A stretch of 64,000 bases of DNA from Candidatus Binatota bacterium (GTDB lineage: Bacteria; Desulfobacterota; Binatia; UBA1149). Position numbers and translations under genes: made by a program. The stretch lies in the NCBI GenBank assembly GCA_012960245.1, contig DUBO01000012.1:1-64000 (forward strand), written 5' to 3'. This document shows positions 9,419 to 17,738 of the stretch, piece after piece (the stretch's first letter is position 1; each line of letters begins with the position of its first letter). Below the pieces are notes generated by a model. It searched no databases and was not told the origin of the DNA. It saw only the letters and a program-made list of their open reading frames with translations.

Positions 9419-10191
9419 AAGGCTTGATGCAGGCCGTTGCCCTCACGCTGGTAGTGCTGGCCGCTATCCTGGGCTGGCGTATTGTTTCGGTGGTGAGCAT
9501 CCAGCCTCCGCTTTTCAACGAGTTACCTGGCCAGCTGCTCGGAGAGTCTTTGCGGCCCGCTCCCAGGAGCTCTCCAGCCACGGGCCCGGTAATAAAGGCT
9601 ATATTGGACGGCAACTTGTTTGAGACCGAGAGGGGCTATCGGGAAGAAATTGTTGAAGTTGAGACCCAGGTCGCGCTGCCACCCCCGACGAACATCGTTT
9701 TGAACGGCGTAATTTCGATTTCAGGCCAGCCGGTGGCGATTATGAACGACACCAAGGTGGGCAATGCGCAGCTTTCTGTCAGCAAGGGTGATATGATCGG
9801 GGATTACGAGGTCGGTGAGGTCACGCCCAACGGGGTGATTCTCCTCGGAGCGGGGGGGCAGCAGTTTTCCGTGGGGTTACAGGTTCGTAAGGGTCCTGGG
9901 GTGAGAGCGCGCACGCGTCCGGCAGCGGGACGTGCGCCTGCACGCCCTACCAGCACCGGCCGGGCGACCACCGCAGCTGAACGGGCATCGACCGCTTCGG
10001 CAAGGGCGGCGAGGGCGGCGGCAACCAGGCCGCCGGCCGCGGCCAGGACGGGAGTTTCAAAGTCGATACCGAGAGGTAGGCCGACCGGTGCTGACCAGGT
10101 CGAGAATCCCCAATCGGGAACCTCGAGTGCGGCCCAGGCTCGCTTGGAGGCTCTCAAGCGACTGCGACAGGCTGCGAGCCAGGCCAGGTAA
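9415..10191 (+). CDS. gspC: GspC-like type II secretion protein, no recognisable PDZ domain
   Basis: A 258-residue protein starting at a GTG that overlaps gspM by four bases. One N-terminal membrane helix is followed by a Pro-rich linker and the homology region that binds the secretin N0 domain in GspC proteins ('LPPPTNIVLNGVISISGQPVAIM', 'LSVSKGDMIGDYEVGEVTPN'). The usual C-terminal PDZ or coiled-coil domain is missing; instead there are about 90 residues rich in Ala, Arg, Thr and Pro, probably disordered. It lies just before the secretin gene, as expected for its binding partner. Confidence 0.82.
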   Translation: MKGLMQAVALTLVVLAAILGWRIVSVVSIQPPLFNELPGQLLGESLRPAPRSSPATGPVIKAILDGNLFETERGYREEIVEVETQVALPPPTNIVLNGVISISGQPVAIMNDTKVGNAQLSVSKGDMIGDYEVGEVTPNGVILLGAGGQQFSVGLQVRKGPGVRARTRPAAGRAPARPTSTGRATTAAERASTASARAARAAATRPPAAARTGVSKSIPRGRPTGADQVENPQSGTSSAAQARLEALKRLRQAASQAR

Positions 10192-10194
10192 AGA

Positions 10195-12600
10195 GTGATG
10201 TATACTAAATCGTCTTACTGGATACGTTTCTCCCGAAAAACGCTGTTGGTCCCTGCTGCTGCTTGCCTGCTGGCGGCCGTTTTTTATGCACCGGCTGCTT
10301 TGGCTCAGAAGCTGCCGGGCGTGGGTGACGAAACGCCGGGGGCTATGGAAAAGAGTCGTGTCCAGGTCGAGAGCGGAGAGCTCAGCCCTGCGGCCAGGCT
10401 CGGCCGGTTCGTGGAGTCGGAGTACCAGCGTAAGCTCAAGCAGCAGGGCGGCGGCGTAGTCCAGCCGGTCGCAGCCTCGGTCCAGCCGGTCGCCGCAACT
10501 GTTCTCACCGCCGTCGAGGACAATATCAGCTCAGAAGAAAGCGACGACGAATCGGTGGTGCTCAACTTTGAGGGCGCCGACATACGCGAAGTCATCTTCG
10601 CCTTGGCCAGCTCATTGGGTATCAACTACTGGATTGATCCACGCGTAGCCGGTCAGGTTACGGTGCGCACCACCGGTCGTATCTCGCGCGGCGACCTCAT
10701 GCCGGTGTTTCACCAGGTGCTGCGCAACAACGGGTTCGTGGCGGTACTTGAAGGAGACATTCACTCGATAGTGCCGGCTGAAGAAGGACGCACGCGTGTG
10801 CGGGCGGGAAAAGAGACCGACGAGGGCGGTTTCGTGATGGAGCTGGTCAAGGTCCGCCACGTCAACGCCGAAGAGTTGGTCACAGTACTGCAGCCCTTCG
10901 TGTCGCCCGGCGGCGACCTCGTGGCCTACCCACGCAGCAACCTCGTGATCATTACAGAGTTGGCTTCGCGGGCCGACCGATTGCTCGAGCTGCTGGGCAC
11001 GTTCGATACCGATACCTTCGGCGATCTGACCGCTCGCATATACCATGTAGAGCACGCTTCGCTCGAAGAAGTGGCCGAGGAGCTCTGGGCTGTGCTGGAG
11101 AGCTACCAGGTTTCGAGTTCGGGTGCCGGCGTGTACATCATCCCACTGCTTCGACTCAACTCGCTAGCGGTGATCGCTTTCGACCCGTCGATTTTTGTCA
11201 ACGTTGAACTGTGGCTTGGCTTGCTCGATGTTCCCGCGGAGGGCGGCTCCATCCGCCAGGTGCACGTCTACCAGGTAGAGAACACCAAGGCTGTCGACTT
11301 GTCGGATATTCTCAACGACATTTTTTCTGATGAGGGCGGTGAGGGTAGCAGGCGGCGCTCGCGTTCCGGTGAGCTGGCCGAGTCCAATGCCGGGCTCGGG
11401 GGCGGGCTCGGGTCGTCGGCCCAATCGCGGCAGGCCAAGGGCGGGGACCGGCGTGGTGGCTCGCGCAAGGGACAGCCCGGCGGTGCGCCAAGGGCGCGAA
11501 CCAACATCTCTGGTGGCCTCGGCCAGGATTCTGTCCTCGAACGACCGGGAGCACTGTTCGAGCAGGAAGTCCGCATAGTAGCCGACGAGGTCACCAACTC
11601 GCTGGTCATCATAGCTACGCCTCGTGACTACGGCACAGTGGAGAGCGTGCTGCGCCAACTCGACGTTGTGCCACGCCAGGTGCTGATAGAGGTTCTTATC
11701 GCCGAGATATCTCTTACCGACAATGAATCTTCTTCGGCTACTCAGAGATTACTCGGTAATGCTAGCAAGGACAGCGATGGCAACATCATAAATGATCCGG
11801 TTATCGGTGATATGGGGGGGAGTTTTCTCGACATGTTCGGCGAGGCGGTCAGGTTAACCGGCACGCTAGGCGCCGGTGGCGTAGCGGGAGTTTTCACCCA
11901 CTTCAGGGGGAGCATGGCCGTGTATGAAGCTACCTTGTCATCGCTTGCCTCCGAGGGGCGCCTCAAGGTGTTGTCGCGTCCGCAGATCATGACCGCAGAC
12001 AACCAGGAAGCCAGTATACTCGTGGGTTCTGAGGTGCCCATAATCACCAGCCAGGTCGACTCCAACACGGCGGTCGGCGGATCAACCGGAACCCGTAACG
12101 AGGTCCAGTACCGCGACACTGGCATTTCCCTCACCGTACTGCCGCAGGTTAACTCGCAGGGCCTGGTCAACCTCAGTATTTCGCAGGAAGTAAGCAAGAT
12201 TGACAAACCCGCGCTGCAGGTCGGTTCGGGGGACGACGCGTCGACCGTTATCAACTCTCCCACCTTTATAACCCGAGAGGCAGAGACTACCGTGGTCGTG
12301 CAGAGCGGCGAGACAGTGGTTATCGCTGGTATTATCGACGAGCAGGAAACCTCTTCAGAAAGCGGGGTTCCTTTCATCAAGGATCTTCCCGTGCTGGGGC
12401 AATTCTTTCGCAGTCACTCCAAAGACGTGAAACGTACGGAACTGGTGATCCTGATTACGCCCTACGTCGTGCGCGACAGGGAAGAAGCCCGCGCGGTTTC
12501 CGAGGACTACAAGGAAAGGGTGGAGTACCTCATGGAGGACCCCGACCTGTTTGGCCCGAAAGATCGCGACGGCAGCCACACGGTCATACTGGGCGGCTGA
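10195..12600 (+). CDS. gspD: Type II secretion secretin GspD
   Basis: An 801-residue outer-membrane secretin. An N-terminal signal peptide ends near 'APAALAQ'. After a linker with duplicated 'QPVAA' come the N0 domain ('LNFEGADIREVIFALASSLG'), N1-N3 domains, and a Gly/Arg/Ser-rich insertion of about 80 residues around 385-460 within N3. The C-terminal secretin domain follows ('VLIEVLIAEISLTD', 'VLSRPQIMTADNQEASILVG', 'QYRDTGISLTVLPQVN', 'VPFIKDLPVLGQFFRSHS'). Translation may start at the GTG here or at the ATG one codon later. It closes the operon; secretins more often precede gspE. Confidence 0.97.
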   Translation: MMYTKSSYWIRFSRKTLLVPAAACLLAAVFYAPAALAQKLPGVGDETPGAMEKSRVQVESGELSPAARLGRFVESEYQRKLKQQGGGVVQPVAASVQPVAATVLTAVEDNISSEESDDESVVLNFEGADIREVIFALASSLGINYWIDPRVAGQVTVRTTGRISRGDLMPVFHQVLRNNGFVAVLEGDIHSIVPAEEGRTRVRAGKETDEGGFVMELVKVRHVNAEELVTVLQPFVSPGGDLVAYPRSNLVIITELASRADRLLELLGTFDTDTFGDLTARIYHVEHASLEEVAEELWAVLESYQVSSSGAGVYIIPLLRLNSLAVIAFDPSIFVNVELWLGLLDVPAEGGSIRQVHVYQVENTKAVDLSDILNDIFSDEGGEGSRRRSRSGELAESNAGLGGGLGSSAQSRQAKGGDRRGGSRKGQPGGAPRARTNISGGLGQDSVLERPGALFEQEVRIVADEVTNSLVIIATPRDYGTVESVLRQLDVVPRQVLIEVLIAEISLTDNESSSATQRLLGNASKDSDGNIINDPVIGDMGGSFLDMFGEAVRLTGTLGAGGVAGVFTHFRGSMAVYEATLSSLASEGRLKVLSRPQIMTADNQEASILVGSEVPIITSQVDSNTAVGGSTGTRNEVQYRDTGISLTVLPQVNSQGLVNLSISQEVSKIDKPALQVGSGDDASTVINSPTFITREAETTVVVQSGETVVIAGIIDEQETSSESGVPFIKDLPVLGQFFRSHSKDVKRTELVILITPYVVRDREEARAVSEDYKERVEYLMEDPDLFGPKDRDGSHTVILGG

Positions 12601-12762
12601 GTTCGGGCAGCTCCTCCACGGCTGCGATACTCAGCTCATCGCGCTAAGCCCGGCAGCGACTGGAAATTTAACGCAGAAACGTGCATGCTTCCCAGCGCGG
12701 GCCCGGTCAGGGGCCGTTAGAAACAACGGGCCCGGGCCCACTCAGCGGAGGTCTGCGGCCCC

Positions 12763-14145
12763 ATGGCCACGATAATAACCGACGATTGTATTAACTGTGC
12801 GGCCTGTGAGCCCGAGTGCCCTAACACGGCTATTTACCAGGGAGACATCGAGTACGAACAGGACGGCGCCAAACACGCCGCCCTTTCTGCGGATTTCTTC
12901 TACATAGTGGGTGACAAGTGCACGGAGTGCGTGGGGTTTTTCGATGAGGAAGCCTGTGCCGTGGTCTGCCCGGTGGACTGTTGCATACCCGATCCCGAAC
13001 GGCCCGAGAGCGAGCAGCTGCTGATCGAGCGCGCTCGTGTTCTTCATCCGGGTACCGAGTTTGCCGAGGGCTTTCCTTCTCGCTTTTCCGGGGGCGGCGG
13101 TGGCGATTCGGCTGCTGGTGATGCGGCTTCCGCTGATTCGGAGAGTGCTGATGGCGCGACAGTTGCTCCCGTGCAGGTGGCGGCTCCCGTACAGGCGGCA
13201 CCCGTGACTTCGAGTGGCCGGGTCGAAAAGGTTGTCAGGCCCGGCAATACGGTGGTGGCCTCGGGCAACGCCGGTGAGCGTTCGGAGGCCGAACTGGGCC
13301 TGGGGTATCGTCAGGTTGTCGACATGGCCGAGGAGCCCCTGGGCGGGGTCACTTCCACCCTGCGCGGCCTGGGCGCGCTGTTGCTTGCTCCCTTGCTGGG
13401 TGCGCTGGGGCACGGACCGAAGGCGGCCATCGAAGCGGCGGTGGGCAACCGGGCGTTCTTCAACGTGCAGACTTCCACGGCTCTTAACGTGGCCCATAAT
13501 TTCATCCTGTATCCCTTTCTGGCGATGGGCGTCGGGCTTGCCCTCGGAGCGCGTCCTTTTACTGAAGACGACAATGGGTGGATCTTCATAGGCGTGGTCA
13601 TCGCGCTGCTGGAGAGCACGGCCCGATTGCGGCAGGGCCTGCGGGGCACGCCGGTAGCCGAGATGAATATGGGCGCGAGTCTTTACGGATTTCCGCTGGG
13701 ACTGTTGGTGCAACCGCTGCTCGAGCGGCTCACCGAGACCGGTAGCAGCGGTGCGGTTCCTGTTGAGGGTTTTTACGGCGGCGAGTTCGAAGAAAAGCGC
13801 GAACGGCAGCGACGCTACGGGGACGTGTACACCGTTGAAGACCTTCCGCGGGGTTACAGGATCAGGCTGGAGTTGCCCCGGGTCATTCCCCCGTCGGCCA
13901 CGAGAGACGAGCTGGGAATCGGCGACGAAATGCCCGATTACGACCTGTCGGTCAGCGTGCAGGGCGACTCGATCACGGTAAAGGGCTCGGTGGTAGACGA
14001 AAAGCTCAGGGCCATATGTGGCGTGTCTTCGTCCTGCCCTGCCGATTTCCATACGCGGATTTCCCTGGACCAGCCGCTGGGTGGCTACCGGCAGAGTTAC
14101 GCGGACAAGTTGCTCGAGATCGTGGTACTCAAGCAGGTCACCTGA
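12763..14145 (+). CDS. 2[4Fe-4S] ferredoxin fused to a membrane region and an Hsp20-like domain
   Basis: A 460-residue protein with an unusual domain order. Residues 1-75 are a bacterial-type dicluster ferredoxin: C9-x2-C12-x2-C15-x3-C19 ('CINCAACEPECP') and a second C-x2-C-x8-C-x3-CP motif as in the Allochromatium/YfhL-type ferredoxins. A low-complexity Gly/Ala/Ser/Val linker follows (about 108-165), then two or three hydrophobic segments at about 200-300 ('GLGALLLAPLLGALG', 'NFILYPFLAMGVGLALG', 'GWIFIGVVIALLES'). The C-terminal 110 residues resemble an Hsp20/alpha-crystallin or CS fold ('YRIRLELPRV', 'YDLSVSVQGDSITVKG', 'YADKLLEIVVLK'). A GGAGG lies 11 bases before the ATG. Two KAS III-like genes follow, 13 bases on. 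The ferredoxin part is certain; the Hsp20-like call is pattern-based; the function is unknown, possibly electron supply to a membrane lipid-modifying enzyme. Confidence 0.7.
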   Translation: MATIITDDCINCAACEPECPNTAIYQGDIEYEQDGAKHAALSADFFYIVGDKCTECVGFFDEEACAVVCPVDCCIPDPERPESEQLLIERARVLHPGTEFAEGFPSRFSGGGGGDSAAGDAASADSESADGATVAPVQVAAPVQAAPVTSSGRVEKVVRPGNTVVASGNAGERSEAELGLGYRQVVDMAEEPLGGVTSTLRGLGALLLAPLLGALGHGPKAAIEAAVGNRAFFNVQTSTALNVAHNFILYPFLAMGVGLALGARPFTEDDNGWIFIGVVIALLESTARLRQGLRGTPVAEMNMGASLYGFPLGLLVQPLLERLTETGSSGAVPVEGFYGGEFEEKRERQRRYGDVYTVEDLPRGYRIRLELPRVIPPSATRDELGIGDEMPDYDLSVSVQGDSITVKGSVVDEKLRAICGVSSSCPADFHTRISLDQPLGGYRQSYADKLLEIVVLKQVT

Positions 14146-14158
14146 AAGGGAACGGCGT

Positions 14159-15163
14159 ATGGACGCGGTACAACTGCTCGGTCTCGAGACCGAATTGCCA
14201 GGTGAGGCGGTAAGTGACGCCGAGCTGGCGGCAATGCTGGCTTGCAGTGAGGACGCCGTTGCCGGCCTTTCGCAGGGCAAGCTGCGTCACCACGCGCCCG
14301 ACGGCACGGGTCCCTCCCACCTGGCCTGTTCGGCTGCTGAGCGCTTGCTGAAAAGGCTGGCCCTGGAGCCGGCCGATATCGACTTGCTCGTATTTGCAAC
14401 TAACACCCCCGACTTCTTTTTTCCCGGTTCCGCCTGCCTGCTGCAGGACCAGCTAGGCTGCCGCGCGGTTCCCTGCCTCGATGTACGTTCCGGTTGCACG
14501 GATTTTCTTGCCGCTCTCGACGTGTCCAGGCGCTACGTGGCCGTGGGGCGTTACCAGAGAGTGCTGTTGGCAACGGCCGAGGTCAGCTCGCACCAGAATC
14601 GCTTTGACGGCGAGTCTCCCGAGCTCGCCTGCCTGATGGGCGACGGTGCCGCGGTGGCGCTGTTGCAGAAGGGAGACTCGGGTCTCTCGGTGGAGGCCTG
14701 TTCCCTGGTGGTAGACGGAAGTCGAAAGGAAGACTATTGGTGCGAGTTCCCGGCCAGCCGCCACGTGTCTACCCTCGAGCTGCCGAGGGCCTGTCGCATG
14801 CCGGCGGAAAAAATCGCCGCGGGGGCTCACTTTCCGCTGGTTGATCTCGCAGCGATGAGAGAACTCGCGCTTCACAGGTTGCCCGAAGCTCTCGACGCGG
14901 CGCTGGCCGAAGCCGGGTTGTCGAGCGTCGACGCCACCGTGGTTGCTCACCTCGACCCCGTTACCGCCGGAGCCGTGGGAGAGCAACTGGGCGATAAGGC
15001 CGGGCGCATTATCGATCAGCGCCACGCCTACACCCTGAGCGCGGCGCTGCCCATGGCGCTGGCCGACCTGCTGGCCGACGGGCAATTGCAGCCGGGGCAA
15101 TCGCTTGCCCTGCTCACGGCCGGTTCGGGCGCGTCCTGGGGTGCTGCGGTAGTGAAGGTATGA
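14159..15163 (+). CDS. KAS III-like (FabH-family) protein lacking the catalytic Asn
   Basis: A 334-residue thiolase-fold protein of the FabH/3-oxoacyl-ACP synthase III family. I chose the ATG at this position because it follows the ferredoxin stop by 13 bases; the frame extends further upstream but would overlap that gene. Cys113 ('VRSGCTDFLAAL') aligns with the nucleophile and His264 ('VVAHLDP') with the catalytic His. Where the family has the 'YGNT' Asn, this protein has 'HAYT', so Asn is replaced by Tyr291. It may therefore make a thioester but be altered in decarboxylative condensation, or act as a partner of the complete enzyme encoded next, with which it overlaps by four bases. Confidence 0.8.
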   Translation: MDAVQLLGLETELPGEAVSDAELAAMLACSEDAVAGLSQGKLRHHAPDGTGPSHLACSAAERLLKRLALEPADIDLLVFATNTPDFFFPGSACLLQDQLGCRAVPCLDVRSGCTDFLAALDVSRRYVAVGRYQRVLLATAEVSSHQNRFDGESPELACLMGDGAAVALLQKGDSGLSVEACSLVVDGSRKEDYWCEFPASRHVSTLELPRACRMPAEKIAAGAHFPLVDLAAMRELALHRLPEALDAALAEAGLSSVDATVVAHLDPVTAGAVGEQLGDKAGRIIDQRHAYTLSAALPMALADLLADGQLQPGQSLALLTAGSGASWGAAVVKV

Positions 15164-16179
15164 GTGCTTCGGAACGGAACAAGCCTACCAGTCGTATCCT
15201 GGGCACAGCTTTTGAGGTGCCGCGCACGGTCATAACCAACGATGATCTCGCCCAGGTGATGGATACGAGTCACGAGTGGATCGAAAAACGCTCTGGCATC
15301 TGTGAGCGGCGCTACGTGGACAATGGCGAGGGCAGCCTGCCGCTGGCCGAACGGGCCGCTCTCAGGGCCCTGGAGCAAGCCGGACTCGAGGTCTCGGATA
15401 TCGACCTGTTGTTGTGCGCCACCCTGACCCCTGACGTTGATTTTCCCGGTAACTCGGCCCTGCTGCAGGAGCGACTGGGCATGGTAGGAATACCGGCCAT
15501 GGATATTCGCAACCAGTGCTCTGGTTTCGTTTACGGATTGTCGGTGGCTGACCTCTATGTCAGCAGCGGTGGTGCGAAGAACGTACTGCTGGTGGGGGCC
15601 GAGGTTCACTCCACGGGGCTGGAATTTAGCGACCGGGGTCGGGGAGTGACGGTGCTGTTTGGCGATGGTGCGGGAGCGTCGGTCATCGGGCCGGCAGACG
15701 GCGACCACGGCCTGCTGGAGATCACCCTGGGTGCGGAGGGTCGCTTTGCCGACAAGTTGTACACCGTCGGGGTTGGTCACCGTCGTAAACCCCGCATCGA
15801 CATGGATGTGGCACCGCCCGAATCCGGCTACATGTTTGCCCTCATGAACGGGCGCTACGTTTTTAAGCACGCTGTAGAACGCATGATTGAGAGCATAAGG
15901 GCGGTGCTCGAGCGGCGGGGACTCACGACAGCGGATCTTTCCATAATTATACCCCACCAGGCCAACCTGAGGATAAACCAGTTTGTGGCCCAGGAGCTCG
16001 AGCTGCGCGAAGACCAGGTGGTCAACAACATTCACAAGTATGGCAACACGACCGCGGCAACCATCCCGATTCTGCTCACCGAGACCCTGGCCGCGGGCAA
16101 GATCGAGGCAGGCGACCTCGTTTGCATCGTGGCCTTCGGCGCCGGCTTTACCTGGGGCGCTGCGCTGTACCGCTGGTAG
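15160..16179 (+). CDS. 3-oxoacyl-ACP synthase III (FabH-like)
   Basis: A 339-residue FabH-family condensing enzyme with the complete catalytic triad: Cys120 ('IRNQCSGFVYGL'), His266 ('IIPHQANLRI') and Asn296 ('KYGNTTAAT'). KAS III enzymes condense an acyl-CoA starter with malonyl-ACP; related enzymes join two acyl chains (OleA) or carry out acyl transfers in natural product pathways. No ACP, fabD or fabG is adjacent, so this is not a standard fatty-acid cluster. Pairing with a degenerate paralog and a ferredoxin-membrane chimera suggests a dedicated lipid or hydrocarbon pathway (inference). The exact substrate cannot be predicted. Confidence 0.88.
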   Translation: MSASERNKPTSRILGTAFEVPRTVITNDDLAQVMDTSHEWIEKRSGICERRYVDNGEGSLPLAERAALRALEQAGLEVSDIDLLLCATLTPDVDFPGNSALLQERLGMVGIPAMDIRNQCSGFVYGLSVADLYVSSGGAKNVLLVGAEVHSTGLEFSDRGRGVTVLFGDGAGASVIGPADGDHGLLEITLGAEGRFADKLYTVGVGHRRKPRIDMDVAPPESGYMFALMNGRYVFKHAVERMIESIRAVLERRGLTTADLSIIIPHQANLRINQFVAQELELREDQVVNNIHKYGNTTAATIPILLTETLAAGKIEAGDLVCIVAFGAGFTWGAALYRW

Positions 16180-16221
16180 CCTCTTTTCAGCCTCAAAAGA
16201 ACCCGGCAAGGCACCGTAAAT

Positions 16222-16238
16222 AAAGGAGTAACTCCTTT
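16222..16238. repeat. Perfect 17-bp palindrome at the carD promoter
   Basis: AAAGGAGT-A-ACTCCTTT: two perfect 8-base arms around one central base, overlapping the first two bases of the -35 element of the carD promoter. With a one-base centre it cannot fold as a normal terminator hairpin, so it looks like a binding site for a dimeric regulator. No regulator is identified. Confidence 0.5.
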
Positions 16239-16265
16239 GACCATAGCCGCCGTATGTGCTATAAG
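16237..16265 (+). promoter_or_regulatory. Sigma70-type promoter of carD
   Basis: A -35 element TTGACC (16237-16242) and a -10 element TATAAG (16260-16265) are separated by exactly 17 bases. The predicted start of transcription, near 16272, leaves a leader of about 35 bases before the TTG start of carD. It lies in the only substantial gap between the KAS III gene and carD. Confidence 0.65.
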
Positions 16266-16306
16266 TGCGGACTGCGCGAGTTTCTCGCGCCAACCAGGAG
16301 GGCAAC

Positions 16307-16795
16307 TTGGGAGCATTCAAAGTCGGTGAAAAGGTCGTTTACCCCGCACATGGGGTGGCGGTTATCGAAGAAGTAAAATCCCGGACAGTTTCGGGTACGG
16401 AGGCCAGGTTCTACAGCTTACGCATTCTTGATTCAGATATGAAAATAATGGTGCCCACGGGTAAGGCCGAGGGCGTGGGGCTGCGCCGGGTGATAGGCAA
16501 GGACATGATCACCAAGGTCTACAGGGTTCTTCGGGAAAAAAGGGTTTCCGTCGATCAGGCCACGTGGAATCGGCGTTATCGCGAGTACACTGAGAAGATC
16601 AAGACCGGCTCGGTGCTCGAAATCGCCTCGGTATTGCGGGATCTGTTCATGCTCAAGGGGGACAAGGAATTGTCCTTCGGTGAGCGCAAGATGCTTGATA
16701 CCGCGCGAAACCTGCTCGTCAAGGAGCTGGCCGTGGCCAAGGCAAACAGCGAAGAGAAGATTATGGAGGAGCTTAACTCAATCTTCGGACACTGA
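16307..16795 (+). CDS. carD: CarD/CdnL-family RNA polymerase-binding regulator
   Basis: A 162-residue protein from a TTG start preceded four bases earlier by a strong AGGAGGG ribosome site (16296-16302). An in-frame extension upstream exists but lacks such a site and overlaps the promoter. The N-terminal RNA polymerase-interacting Tudor-like domain begins 'FKVGEKVVYPAHGVAVIEEV', the hallmark of CarD/CdnL/TRCF proteins; the C-terminal helical DNA-binding domain follows ('LRDLFMLKGDKELSFGERKML'). The family stabilises open complexes at housekeeping and rRNA promoters. Position just before ispD, separated by a terminator, is common in Deltaproteobacteria-like genomes. Confidence 0.95.
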   Translation: MGAFKVGEKVVYPAHGVAVIEEVKSRTVSGTEARFYSLRILDSDMKIMVPTGKAEGVGLRRVIGKDMITKVYRVLREKRVSVDQATWNRRYREYTEKIKTGSVLEIASVLRDLFMLKGDKELSFGERKMLDTARNLLVKELAVAKANSEEKIMEELNSIFGH

Positions 16796-16884
16796 CGGCC
16801 GGCCGATTAAAGACATACACCGGGCGTGGCCTGGCGCCCCCTGGGGGGCGCAGCGCTCAGCCCCGGGTGGAAATGGATACTGTG

Positions 16885-16910
16885 AAAAGCCGGGTTTATG
16901 CCCGGCTTTT
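16885..16910 (+). terminator. Intrinsic terminator after carD
   Basis: A perfect 10-base-pair stem, AAAAGCCGGG (16885-16894) with CCCGGCTTTT (16901-16910), and a 6-base loop TTTATG. It ends in TTTTCTTCTT. It lies 90 bases after the carD stop and 15 bases before the ispD start, so ispD probably has its own promoter or depends on readthrough. Confidence 0.85.
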
Positions 16911-16925
16911 CTTCTTGTGGGGCAG

Positions 16926-17738
16926 GTGAGACAATCGGCCACGGTGAGTGTAGCATTGATCATTCCGGCGGCGGGCAGTGGTCGGCGGCTCGAGCTGGCT
17001 GTTCCCAAGGCCCTGGCCCCCATAGACGGCGTGCCTATGCTGAGGATGAGCGTGGGCTGTTTCCTCGAAGCGCCGGGCCTGGCCGAGATCATCGTTACCG
17101 CTCCCCATGGCCGCTCAGAGGCCTTTGCCGAGGCCCTCGAGGGGGTCTCTACGGGCCAGGCAGGCCTGAGGGTGGTCCCAGGCGGGGCGACGCGACAGGA
17201 GTCCGTACGGCTTGCCCTGGAGGCCCTGGAAAGCGACGCTGAGATTGTGTGCGTACACGACGCGGCCCGACCGGTGGTGTCTCAGCGAACTGTCGCTGAA
17301 GTTATCGCAGCAGCCGCGTACAGCGGCGCAGCCACTGCCGCTGTACGCCCGGTGGACAGTGTGCGCATGCAGCGAGGGGCCGAGGGCGACTCGGGCCGGG
17401 ACGCTGCTGGCGGTGCTGCTTCCGGTGCCAATTCCGGCGCTAATTCCGGCGCTGGTCGGACGCGGTCCTCTTCAGCTACGGTGGCGGTTGACCGCGACAA
17501 GGTGTGGCTGGTGCAGACGCCGCAGGCTTTCAGCCGCGAGCTGCTCGAGGCGGCTCACAGGGAAGCCCGTGCCACCGGCCGTTCTGCCACCGACGACGCA
17601 GCGTTGGTCGAAGCTGCCGGAACAGCCGTGACCGTGGTCGAAACCGACGGAGAAAACCCCAAGGTCACGAGGTCGTCGGATCTCGAGCTGGTCAGGTCGC
17701 TGTGTTCGGCTGGACGTTCAGGGCAAGAGCGTCGTTGA
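16926..17738 (+). CDS. ispD: 2-C-methyl-D-erythritol 4-phosphate cytidylyltransferase IspD with an internal insertion
   Basis: A 270-residue enzyme of the MEP isoprenoid pathway that joins MEP and CTP to CDP-ME. The start is the GTG after a GGGG stretch; a second in-frame GTG six codons later (giving 'MSVALIIPAAG') is equally possible. Motifs: 'ALIIPAAGSGRRL' (CTP-binding Gly-rich loop), 'VPKALAPIDGVPML', 'CVHDAARPVVS', 'VDRDKVWLVQTPQAF' and 'ATDDAAL'. An insertion of about 30 residues, rich in Gly, Ala, Ser and Asn with 'SGANSGANSGA', sits between the 'AVRPVDSVR' and 'DRDKVW' segments; typical IspD proteins are about 230 residues. The 3' end overlaps the convergent larE gene by 47 bases. Confidence 0.93.
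   Translation: MRQSATVSVALIIPAAGSGRRLELAVPKALAPIDGVPMLRMSVGCFLEAPGLAEIIVTAPHGRSEAFAEALEGVSTGQAGLRVVPGGATRQESVRLALEALESDAEIVCVHDAARPVVSQRTVAEVIAAAAYSGAATAAVRPVDSVRMQRGAEGDSGRDAAGGAASGANSGANSGAGRTRSSSATVAVDRDKVWLVQTPQAFSRELLEAAHREARATGRSATDDAALVEAAGTAVTVVETDGENPKVTRSSDLELVRSLCSAGRSGQERR

Noticed and set aside
12711-12733. Hairpin after gspD as an intrinsic terminator
   Set aside because: Stem has a bulge and no T-tract follows; transcription may well continue or end by Rho.
12742-14280. 512-codon minus-strand frame opposite the ferredoxin chimera
   Set aside because: Composition is that of a shadow frame; the plus strand carries the ferredoxin Cys motifs.
15028-16320. 430-codon minus-strand frame opposite FabH
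   Set aside because: Shadow of a complete FabH-family gene.
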